Assembly (NCBI GenBank): GCA_964419545.1
Contig: CAYQQU010000050.1
Location: 1-43,209 of the forward strand
Source of the DNA: CAYQQU01 sp964419545
GTDB lineage: Bacteria > Bacteroidota > Bacteroidia > Chitinophagales > Saprospiraceae
Length of the DNA: 43,209 nt
Reading direction: 5' to 3'
Below are positions 19,353 through 26,734 of this stretch, piece after piece. The notes under the pieces are model-generated. The model had not been told where the DNA came from, did no database searches, and worked only from the letters and a program-made list of their open reading frames with translations. Within the stretch, counting starts at the first letter, position 1; the number at the start of each line of letters is the position of its first letter. The position numbers were made by a program, and so were the translations under genes.

Positions 19353-20057
19353 CTAATTCGCCTCCTCCAAATAAACGAAGCGCTCCAGCCGCGCCAGCTC
19401 CTGATCGTCTACGTACTTGCCGATCTCGCGGCGGAACTGCTCCAGGCTCTGGTAGGGGCGGTATTCTTTAAATTCGTGGAGCATGCGGTCGCCTACGCCG
19501 GGTATGGCGAGGATCTCTTCGTCCGCGGCGGTATTCAGCTCCACGGGGACGAACACGTATTTTTCGTAGCGGGCAATTTCTGCTTCGTCTACGTATTTAC
19601 CCATTTCCCGGCGAAATTGCGCCACCTTCCGGTAAGGGCGGTATTCTTCGAATTCGTGGGCCATTTTCTGCCCTACGCCCGGCACCATCAGCAACTCTTC
19701 CTCAGAGGCGGTATTGAGATTCAGCGGCACGAAACAAGCTGTCAATAACGCTTCCATCTCGCTTTCCTCCACTGCTCCCGACAGTACAGTCTTAAAATCT
19801 TTCATGTTCAGGTAGGGCCGTCCGTCCTGTATCTTCTGAGCCAGGGCCTCGTCTACCTGCGGTAAAGCCGTCAGTTCCTCCCGGGAAGCCAGGTTGGGAT
19901 TGAGCACTGCCGCCGCAGTGGCTTCGGCCTTTTTCTCAGCGCCCATGGGCGTTTCTTCCTGCTCCGTCGTCGCCGACTCCTCCCCGGCCGTACCGGTCTC
20001 CCCGCCGCAATTGAAACCGACGCCCGCGATGAACAGCAACCAAATGAATCGTTTCAT
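19353..20057 (-). CDS. Lipoprotein with three helix-hairpin-helix repeats
   Basis: A 234-residue predicted lipoprotein: MKRFIWLLFIAGVGFNC ends in a lipobox-like FNC, then an acidic linker rich in Glu, Ala and Thr. Three ComEA/T2SK-type helix-hairpin-helix units follow: LNPNLASREELTALPQVDEA (52-71), LNLNTASEEELLMVPGVG (about 113-130) and VELNTAADEEILAIPGVG (about 172-189). The latter two share the ending EF-x-EYRPY and a QFRRE-x-GKYVD stretch. Such domains often bind DNA without sequence preference, as in the competence protein ComEA, but here the tandem repeats may only be structural. The gene upstream on the same strand encodes a small membrane protein 84 bases away. Role unknown; DNA uptake is a guess. 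Confidence 0.8.
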   Translation of the reverse strand: MKRFIWLLFIAGVGFNCGGETGTAGEESATTEQEETPMGAEKKAEATAAAVLNPNLASREELTALPQVDEALAQKIQDGRPYLNMKDFKTVLSGAVEESEMEALLTACFVPLNLNTASEEELLMVPGVGQKMAHEFEEYRPYRKVAQFRREMGKYVDEAEIARYEKYVFVPVELNTAADEEILAIPGVGDRMLHEFKEYRPYQSLEQFRREIGKYVDDQELARLERFVYLEEAN

Positions 20058-20141
20058 AACTTTTGTTTAAAGTGATTATTGAGAAAATGAATACCTCCGA
20101 ACATACCGAAGCCCGGCCGTGTGCCGCCGGGAAAAACGAAA

Positions 20142-20528
20142 TCAACTCATAGTATACGCCCAGCCGAGCAGCCCCGTTGCGATCATCGTGCCCGGCGCCA
20201 GCACCGGGGTAGCGCCTTTGAGCGTTTCCCAAACGAGTTTGGCGCCCTGCATGGAAGGGTACATCTCCAGTTCGAAAGCCAGATTGCCGTTGTAGTGCAG
20301 CCCCAGGCCCAGCAAGCCGCTGAGTACAAAAAGCACCATTACGCCCCGGAAAAACCACAAGCCGGCCGTCGACCGGGCGGCGGTGAGCCAGGCCGTCGCC
20401 GCCAAAGCCACTCCGATCAGCACTACCGGAATGAGCTGCCATCCGTCCTGCGTATGCTCCAGCAGCAGTAATTCGGCGCCCGTTCCTGCCAGGCTCAGCA
20501 AAAAAGCGATCAGGAGTAATCTCTTCAT
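20142..20528 (-). CDS. Small four-helix membrane protein
   Basis: A 128-residue protein with four hydrophobic segments: LLLIAFLLSLAGTGAELLLL, LIPVVLIGVALAATAWL, FFRGVMVLFVLSGLLGLGL and PGTMIATGLLGWAYTM. The loop HYNGNLAFELEMYPSMQGAK between the third and fourth is the most distinctive hydrophilic part. I do not recognise a named family. It lies upstream of the helix-hairpin-helix lipoprotein on the same strand and may share its transcript. It diverges from the acyl-CoA dehydrogenase-like gene. Confidence 0.7.
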   Translation of the reverse strand: MKRLLLIAFLLSLAGTGAELLLLEHTQDGWQLIPVVLIGVALAATAWLTAARSTAGLWFFRGVMVLFVLSGLLGLGLHYNGNLAFELEMYPSMQGAKLVWETLKGATPVLAPGTMIATGLLGWAYTMS

Positions 20529-20691
20529 GTCATCGATCCGTTACTCATGGCCGTGAAATTAGGGGATATCCGCAGTTGATGCACCAAGATCGGCCGGATA
20601 TTTTTGGGAAGGCCGCCACCCGTTCTGTATGGGATACCCCCTCAAATTCCTTATCTTTTCGCGGACAATGTTCCGCAAATCAGTAACACCA

Positions 20692-21849
20692 ATGAATTTC
20701 GACCGTTCACCCGACCAGGAGGTTTTGATACAAACAACCCGCGATTTCGCCCTCCAAGAGATCGCCCCCTGCGCCGCGCGCTGGGACCGCGAGGAGCACA
20801 TCCCCCGCGAGCAGATCCAGAAGTACGCCGAGGCCGGCTTTTTCGGCATGATCATCCCGGAAGCATACGGCGGCCGGGGCTGTTCCACCCTCGACGCCAT
20901 ACTGGTGATCGAAGAAGTGGCCCGCCACTGCGGGATCAGCGGTCGTCTGATCGTCGACCACAACTTCGGGGCTGCGATGACCATCCTCAATTTCGGGACC
21001 GAAGAGCAGCGCCGGCGGGTATTGCCCGATATTTGCACCGGCAAGGCGCTGATGAGCATCGGCATGACCGAACCGGAAGCGGGCTCGGCGCTGACCGAGC
21101 TGACGACCTCGGCCCGGGAGGAGGGCGATCACTTCGTGCTGAACGGGACCAAGCACTGGATCACCGGCGCCGGCGAGCGCGAGTATACGCTGGTGTATGC
21201 CCGCTTTGGCGAGACGCCCGGGCCGAAAGGCATCGGCGCTATCCTGGTGCATATGGACCTGCCGGGCTTTCACTATACGCGCCGTATTCCCTCCCTGGGC
21301 GTGCGGGGCGTGCAGGAAGGCGTGCTGGAGTTCCGGGAGATGCGCGTACCGCGGGAAAACCTGGTGGTGCCACCGGGTTCGGCCTTCGGCCACCTGATGT
21401 CGGCCTACAACGGGCAGCGGGTCGGCGCCTCCGCAGTGGCGCTGGGCATCGCGCAGGGCGCTTTCGATTACGCCAAACAATACGCCGATGAACGCCGGCA
21501 ATTCGGCAAACGGATCACCGACTTTCAGGCCATGCAGTTCAAGCTGGCCGATATGGCCATCGAACTGGACGCGGCGCGCTACCTGATCTACCGGGCCGCC
21601 AGCCACGCCCGCCAGGGGATCACCGACCGCTACGAGTCGAGCGTGGCCAAGGTCTACGCCTCCGAGATGGCCAACCGCGTCACCAGCGAAGCCATCCAGC
21701 TGTGCGGCGCCCAGGGCTACAGCCGCGACCTACCGCTGGAGCGCATGTATCGCGACGTGCGCTGCTTCACGCTGGCCGGCGGCTCGGCGGAGATGCAGCG
21801 CCTGGGGATCGCGATGAAGGTGCTGGGGCGCGGGCTGCCGCAGGGGTAA
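20692..21849 (+). CDS. Acyl-CoA dehydrogenase-fold flavoprotein lacking catalytic Glu
   Basis: A 385-residue protein with the full acyl-CoA dehydrogenase fold: helical N-domain (MNFDRSPDQEVLIQTTRDFA), FAD-binding MTEPEAGSALTEL and HWITGAG in the middle domain, and C-terminal QYADERRQFGKRITDFQAMQ. The usual catalytic Glu positions are both changed: the C-terminal YEGT motif reads LAGGSAEMQ (Gly), and the alternative ER position of isovaleryl-CoA-type enzymes reads YNGQRVG (Gln242). Arg85 lies in CGISGRLIVDHN. From memory, this Gln plus Arg combination resembles 3-sulfinopropionyl-CoA desulfinase (Acd of Advenella), which has this fold but removes sulfite instead of oxidising. The start is ATG 20692; upstream in-frame ATGs at 20629 and 20668 would add non-family residues. 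Confidence 0.85.
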   Translation: MNFDRSPDQEVLIQTTRDFALQEIAPCAARWDREEHIPREQIQKYAEAGFFGMIIPEAYGGRGCSTLDAILVIEEVARHCGISGRLIVDHNFGAAMTILNFGTEEQRRRVLPDICTGKALMSIGMTEPEAGSALTELTTSAREEGDHFVLNGTKHWITGAGEREYTLVYARFGETPGPKGIGAILVHMDLPGFHYTRRIPSLGVRGVQEGVLEFREMRVPRENLVVPPGSAFGHLMSAYNGQRVGASAVALGIAQGAFDYAKQYADERRQFGKRITDFQAMQFKLADMAIELDAARYLIYRAASHARQGITDRYESSVAKVYASEMANRVTSEAIQLCGAQGYSRDLPLERMYRDVRCFTLAGGSAEMQRLGIAMKVLGRGLPQG

Positions 21850-22029
21850 GCGCTTTTCGGGTACGCTCGAAAAAGAAACAGTCAAGGTGGGACCTGCCAG
21901 CGGCTGGGCGACATTATTATATTGCATAAGTCCGGTGTTTTTCTTATATTATAAATCCTTCCTTTTGTCACTCTACGATTGGAGCCGGTTTGGAGTAATA
22001 CCGTATTGTCCCATTAAATCTGTAGGGTC

Positions 22030-24819
22030 ATGATCACTGATTCCCAACTCAATCGGGTAAAAAATAAAGTTACCGAGGATCTCTCTGCGGCGCTCGATGA
22101 CCTGGTCGAGCTACTCGAATCTCAAGATGATGCCTTAAATCCACTGGAACAGCAAGCCCTGTTACTAAAAACGAGGCATTACCATTTGTTAAAAAATCGG
22201 GAGAAGGGCTTGATCGATTATGCCGTTGAAACTGAACACCGGAATAAGATCACCGCGGCGGTGTTGAGTCTATTAAGAAACATTCGAGAAGAGTATGTTG
22301 CAACCGATATGGTGATCAGCAAAAACCTCACGCCAAACGCCAGCATCACGGAGCCACCCCGTTTTATCGGCTTTAGCGACCTGTTGCCCAAGCTACACAA
22401 AATGCTCGAGGAAGCGCGCCGGCCGGTGGTGATTCACGGGGTAACCGGTTCCGGAAAAACGACCTTTGCCCAAGCTTACCGGGCGCGGTATGGTGAAGAA
22501 TACCACCATTATGCCTGGATCAGTTTTTTTGATAATCTGGCTAATTCGCTTGTAAAAAATGACGAAGGTCTGCTTACCGGAACTGACCTGGTTTTTACCA
22601 AAGGCGGGCTATCTGATCATTTGGAGAAGATCAAGGCCCAGATGATGCGTTTAAAAGGCAAAAACCTGCTTATCATCGATGGCCTGGAGAAAAATTTGAG
22701 CAGAGAGGAAAATGCATTTCTATTGCAGCTTTGTTTAAACTTCCAATGGAAAATATTAATCACTTCTCAACAAAAGTTTGAAAAGTTTGACCATTTTCTG
22801 TTAAAGCTTCCCAATCGGGAGCAGGCCCAAGAGATTTATCGCCTTTACCGAGATGACATACGAGATGATCCGGAAGTAGTAGAAAAGTTAATTGCTTTTG
22901 TGGACTACCACCCGCTGGTAATTGAGCTTATTGCCAAAACTATCAACAATAGTATCCGGCTCACGCCCCAGATGGTGTTACGTCAATTGAAAGAAAAGGG
23001 ATTGCGCAGCTTGAAAGGCTCGGTTACCCCGACGTACTCTTTCGAAACCGTCGACGTTGAAGACTACCTAAGGTCTGTCTTTGATTTTGGGATTCTCAAC
23101 GATACTCAGCAGGAACTTTTGGTACAAATATCCGCAGTGGGCATCATTCCGATCGATTTCGAAAGCTTGGTTTTTATGCTAGGGTATGTTTCGGATGAAG
23201 AACAACAAGACCTCCTGGAAGCTCAACTTGCCCAATTGATCAAACAAGGTTGGTTAAAAAGACAGGGCAATACCTTTTATATGATCAACATCATTCGTCA
23301 GGTCGTTTTGGCCCGCCTGCGGCTCGATGAACAAAATAGTAAGCCTCTTCTCGACAACCTGGGTGCCAAGCTGTACCAAAAATTCGATGAGGACGATACC
23401 GCTTGGTACACCTACCGCCACTTCTTGCCTTACTTGGAGGAACTGGAAAAAAACCTCAAAGTCAAGACGCCTGCCTACGCCTGCCTGACAGACAACCTGC
23501 TGTGGATTTGCTTAAACTGGAGTGAGGACAAAGAAAAAGCTTTGGTCTACGGCAAAAAGAACGTCGCAGTGCACGAGGCAATCTATGCTCCCGATAGTCT
23601 CCGGTTGGCAGAAGCCTATAACAACTTGTCCCTTGTCTTCCAAGATCTTGAAGATTATGTCCAGGCATTTGATTATCAGCAAAAAGCATTGGCTATCCGC
23701 CGGCAAGCAGGCAATGAAGATTTACACGCAGAATCGCTTATGCACCTGGCTTTACTTTACGGAGCTGAACACGAAGATCGCGACCTGCAAAAAGCGGTTC
23801 AATTAAGTCAGCAGGCCGTTACCAAGCTCGAAAAGCTATATCCGGCTGGACATTTACACCTGGCCAACGCCTACTTCAATTCAGCGTTATTGGTAAACAA
23901 GACGGCCAACGCAACGGAATTCGAAAAGCTTATCTTAAAAGCGCTAAGACTGGAAGAGGATTTTCTGGAAACGCACCCCAACCTGGTGTCTATTTATTGG
24001 ACTTACGCTGTATACCTGTATGATAAAGAGGACTATGAAGAATCAATAGAATATTGGAACAAAGCCCTGGCAATGGCGGAAGAGGTATATCCGGCGCTAC
24101 ACGTGCAACGCGGAGAACTTTACTTCAGCTACGCCAATGTTTTGTATGAGCAAGCATTATTGAATACCGACGCTCAGGATGGGGCGGTCATGGTATACTC
24201 GGCAATGGAATATGCACAGGCAGCTTTAGAAAACTATCAGCGGAATAAAAGGGAAAACGATCTCGCTGACCTATACGCCCTGATCAGTCAAATTATGTTT
24301 ACCCTGGGAGACTTTGAAAACGCCGAAGGATTTGCCGAGGTCGCATTGGAGCTGATGGGAAACCAGAACGAAGATGAAGAAACAATGAATGCGATGAGGT
24401 TTCAGGCGTCGAAATCTCAGGCGTATGCAACCATCGCCACAGAATGGATAGTCGAAAAGAGCTTTAGAGAAGCGTTTGAAAACGAAACCTCTCGGGCCGT
24501 ACTCATCGGAGCAACTATTGACTTTGTCGCCGTCACTCCCGATAATAAAAATCAAACCGGAGATCGATTTGACCTGGCCAACTTCACCTGGGCCAGGGTG
24601 CTGGAGGAACAAGATGACGAGAGTGAGCCCCTGGTCGAAATTATCGGCGATTGGTCCCTCGATGAAAACCTGCAAACGCTCATCCTGAACTACCAGGATG
24701 AATTTGTATTAGTTTTAACAGTCAAGGAATTAAAACAAAACGGCATCTCCTTCATCGTGGAGGATATTTTGCAAGTGGAATTGGATGAGGCTGATCCTCA
24801 AAAAAAACGCTCCGCTTAA
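22030..24819 (+). CDS. STAND NTPase with EAD11-like N-terminus and TPRs
   Basis: A 929-residue cytoplasmic signal-transduction ATPase. Residues 1-90 are a helical effector-associated domain, EAD11-like (LDDLVELLESQDDAL, KGLIDYAVETEHRNKITAAV). Residues about 107-330 form an NB-ARC-type NTPase: PPRFIGFSDLLPKLHKML, Walker A GVTGSGKT (137-144), Walker B LLIIDGLE (213-220), sensor region KILITSQQ and DYHPLVIELIAKT. A winged-helix segment follows, then about eight TPRs of kinesin-light-chain type (about 480-800, LAEAYNNLSLVFQDLEDYVQ). The last about 110 residues are beta-rich and unrecognised. STAND proteins act as threat sensors whose EAD recruits an effector with the same EAD; none is adjacent. 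The caspase/CHAT module lies 13 kb away but shows no EAD11. The stop codon lies in repeat copy A. Confidence 0.87.
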   Translation: MITDSQLNRVKNKVTEDLSAALDDLVELLESQDDALNPLEQQALLLKTRHYHLLKNREKGLIDYAVETEHRNKITAAVLSLLRNIREEYVATDMVISKNLTPNASITEPPRFIGFSDLLPKLHKMLEEARRPVVIHGVTGSGKTTFAQAYRARYGEEYHHYAWISFFDNLANSLVKNDEGLLTGTDLVFTKGGLSDHLEKIKAQMMRLKGKNLLIIDGLEKNLSREENAFLLQLCLNFQWKILITSQQKFEKFDHFLLKLPNREQAQEIYRLYRDDIRDDPEVVEKLIAFVDYHPLVIELIAKTINNSIRLTPQMVLRQLKEKGLRSLKGSVTPTYSFETVDVEDYLRSVFDFGILNDTQQELLVQISAVGIIPIDFESLVFMLGYVSDEEQQDLLEAQLAQLIKQGWLKRQGNTFYMINIIRQVVLARLRLDEQNSKPLLDNLGAKLYQKFDEDDTAWYTYRHFLPYLEELEKNLKVKTPAYACLTDNLLWICLNWSEDKEKALVYGKKNVAVHEAIYAPDSLRLAEAYNNLSLVFQDLEDYVQAFDYQQKALAIRRQAGNEDLHAESLMHLALLYGAEHEDRDLQKAVQLSQQAVTKLEKLYPAGHLHLANAYFNSALLVNKTANATEFEKLILKALRLEEDFLETHPNLVSIYWTYAVYLYDKEDYEESIEYWNKALAMAEEVYPALHVQRGELYFSYANVLYEQALLNTDAQDGAVMVYSAMEYAQAALENYQRNKRENDLADLYALISQIMFTLGDFENAEGFAEVALELMGNQNEDEETMNAMRFQASKSQAYATIATEWIVEKSFREAFENETSRAVLIGATIDFVAVTPDNKNQTGDRFDLANFTWARVLEEQDDESEPLVEIIGDWSLDENLQTLILNYQDEFVLVLTVKELKQNGISFIVEDILQVELDEADPQKKRSA

Positions 24820-24987
24820 CCCGGATTATTCACGGATTCATCTATTGCGAAGCCAAGCTGGCCGCCATTCTGCCCCGCTCACGCACTGTAGCTGGGGATA
24901 CCTGCCTGCAGCAGGCGTGTCGCTCTCCTGCGCGAACGCAAGCCTGTCAACCGTCATAACGAAGAACCCATGAATAATCCGGCTTAA
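24816..24987. repeat. TTAACCCGG-family repeat, copy A
   Basis: Ends TTAACCCGGATTATTCA and TGAATAATCCGGCTTAA bracket 172 bases with a core shared by copies B-D (CCGCCATTCTGCCCCGCTCA, GGGGATACCTGCCTG, GCGAACGCAAGCCTGTCAAC). It has no coding capacity that looks real. The first bases give the TAA stop (24817-24819) of the STAND gene. Confidence 0.85.
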
Positions 24988-25063
24988 AGTTGCTCGTATA
25001 TTCGCCTCGCCGGGAATTTCCGTAATTCGAATAAGGGACGTATTTTCGCCTTCGTACCGGCCT

Positions 25064-25213
25064 GACCCGGCTTATTCATGGATTTATCTATTGCCGCCCG
25101 CCATTCTGCCCCGCTTACTCACTGTATCCGGGGATATAATTGCGTGTCGCCCTCCTGCACGAACGCAAGGCCGGCAACCGTAACGGCGAAGAACCCATGA
25201 ATAATCCGGCTTT
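25064..25213. repeat. TTAACCCGG-family repeat, copy B
   Basis: A second, shorter copy about 76 bases after copy A in the same orientation, from TGACCCGGCTTATTCATGG to CCATGAATAATCCGGCTT, with the same core minus the CTGCAGCAGG part. It ends 22 bases before the HAD gene start, so it occupies that gene's promoter region. The 76 bases between the copies hold nothing I recognise. Confidence 0.85.
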
Positions 25214-25234
25214 GCCCAATAACCGGAAACGCTC

Positions 25235-25891
25235 ATGTTCAAAGGCATCATCTTCGATATGGACGGCACCATGGTGGACAATATGATGGTCCATCACCGG
25301 GCCTGGCAGCGCAAGCTCGCGGAGCTGGGGCTGGAAATGACCCTTCCCGAAGTCAAGGAAAAGATCCACGGCATCAACGAAGAGATCCTGGAACGCCTTT
25401 TCGGCGACCGCTTTACGCCCGGCCAGCGCCGGCAGATCGCCGAAGAGAAGGAGGCCGCCTACCGGGAGATCTTTCTTCCGGAACTCCGGCTGGTCGACGG
25501 GCTGCCTGCTTTCCTGGACCAAATTAAAGCTGCCGGCCTGCCCATGGCTATCGGCACGGCCGCCCCGCCGGAGAACGCCCATTTCGTGATCGAACACCTG
25601 GATTTACACGACTATTTCTCCGGTGTTTTCCACGCCCAAAGCGTCGCCAAAGGCAAGCCCGATCCGGAAATTTTCGAAAAAGCCGCCGGCTCGATGGGCC
25701 TGTCCGCTGCCGAATGCCTGATCTTCGAAGACAGCCTCACCGGCGCCGAAGCGGCCCGCCGCGCCAACGCCCGCGCGGTGATCGTCACCACAACGCACGC
25801 CCGCGAAGAGTTTGACCACTTTGACCACATTATCCGCTTTATCCGAGATTTTAACGGGCTGGCGCTGGATTCGCTGAGGGATCTACCCTGA
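25235..25891 (+). CDS. HAD phosphatase, beta-phosphoglucomutase-like
   Basis: A 218-residue HAD-superfamily hydrolase with motif I IIFDMDGTMVDN (nucleophile Asp8, acid/base Asp10), motif II Thr in MAIGTAAPPENA, motif III Lys in SVAKGKPDPEIF and motif IV IFEDSLTGAEAA. The helical cap between motifs I and II puts it in subclass I with beta-phosphoglucomutase and small sugar-phosphate phosphatases. Length and motifs are complete, so it should be an active cytoplasmic enzyme; the substrate cannot be read from sequence. It converges with the bat operon and follows repeat copy B by 22 bases. Confidence 0.88.
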   Translation: MFKGIIFDMDGTMVDNMMVHHRAWQRKLAELGLEMTLPEVKEKIHGINEEILERLFGDRFTPGQRRQIAEEKEAAYREIFLPELRLVDGLPAFLDQIKAAGLPMAIGTAAPPENAHFVIEHLDLHDYFSGVFHAQSVAKGKPDPEIFEKAAGSMGLSAAECLIFEDSLTGAEAARRANARAVIVTTTHAREEFDHFDHIIRFIRDFNGLALDSLRDLP

Positions 25892-25966
25892 TCGCAAGTC
25901 CACCCCCTTTCGCAAAACGGCTACATTCCTACAGTTCATCCGTTCTTAGCTCCTGCCTTCCACCAC

Positions 25967-26734
25967 TCAGATCTCCTCAACACTCTCCTCCGGCAACCAT
26001 CCCGTATTGCCGTTGCCGATCCGGATACGCGCCCAGTCGCGGAAGCGTTCCACGATGCGGACCTTGGCGCCCTCGTGCAGTACGAAGAGGGCCTCACCGG
26101 AAGGGTCGGGGGTGCTCTGCACGGTGATGGAAGGCTGAAAAACGATCGCTTCCTTACGGGCGTTCCGCCACCGTTGTTGTTGCCAGCCGAACAGGAAAAA
26201 AAGGCCGCTGAGCAGGAGGAGGGCCAGGCCGAGCGTCAGGGTCAGCCGCTTGACCCATGGGGTGGCGGTAAACAGGAACAGGGCGGCGGCCGCCAGGAAA
26301 AGCACGAAGGCGGCGATGCTGAAGTACCCCCAGCGATCGGCCGGAACGGCGTTGACGAAGGACTTGTAGGTGGTGACGAATTCGGGAGCCGGCAGCATGT
26401 CGATCTTATCGACGGTCTGGTCGCGGGCCATAGCCAGGTTGTGGAGCAGGTCGGGATCGGCGGGGTTGATCCGGGCGGCCCGCTCGTAGTTCAGGATCGC
26501 CGAGGCCAGGCGTCCCGATTTGAAATAGGCGTTGCCCAGGTTGTAATACAGGGCGAAAGCTTCTTTCCCGTCAGCGAGGATCTGCTCGTAATATTCGGCG
26601 GCCTCCGGGTAATCGGCATTGGCGTAAGCCTCGGCGGCCCGGGCCAGCCGCGCGTCTTCCTGGGCGGAGGCGAGCGGACCGGCGAGCAGCAGGCCGGCGA
26701 GCAGCAGCGAGGTTACTTTCACGGCGCTTCTCAT
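25967..26734 (-). CDS. batE: BatE: TPR and SH3-like membrane protein
   Basis: A 255-residue last gene of the Bat operon. It has a signal peptide (LLLAGLLLAGPLASAQ), two or three TPRs (EAYANADYPEAAEYYEQILA; LYYNLGNAYFKSGRLASAI), two membrane helices (WGYFSIAAFVLFLAAAALFL; LTLGLALLLLSGLFFLFGW) and a C-terminal SH3-like domain (ALFVLHEGAKVRIVERFRDW ... GNTGWLPEESVEEI). The domain order is that of BatE of Bacteroidota. Bat proteins are linked to aerotolerance and envelope stress, and the SH3 domain may touch peptidoglycan. Its ATG overlaps the batD stop by 4 bases. Confidence 0.85.
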   Translation of the reverse strand: MRSAVKVTSLLLAGLLLAGPLASAQEDARLARAAEAYANADYPEAAEYYEQILADGKEAFALYYNLGNAYFKSGRLASAILNYERAARINPADPDLLHNLAMARDQTVDKIDMLPAPEFVTTYKSFVNAVPADRWGYFSIAAFVLFLAAAALFLFTATPWVKRLTLTLGLALLLLSGLFFLFGWQQQRWRNARKEAIVFQPSITVQSTPDPSGEALFVLHEGAKVRIVERFRDWARIRIGNGNTGWLPEESVEEI

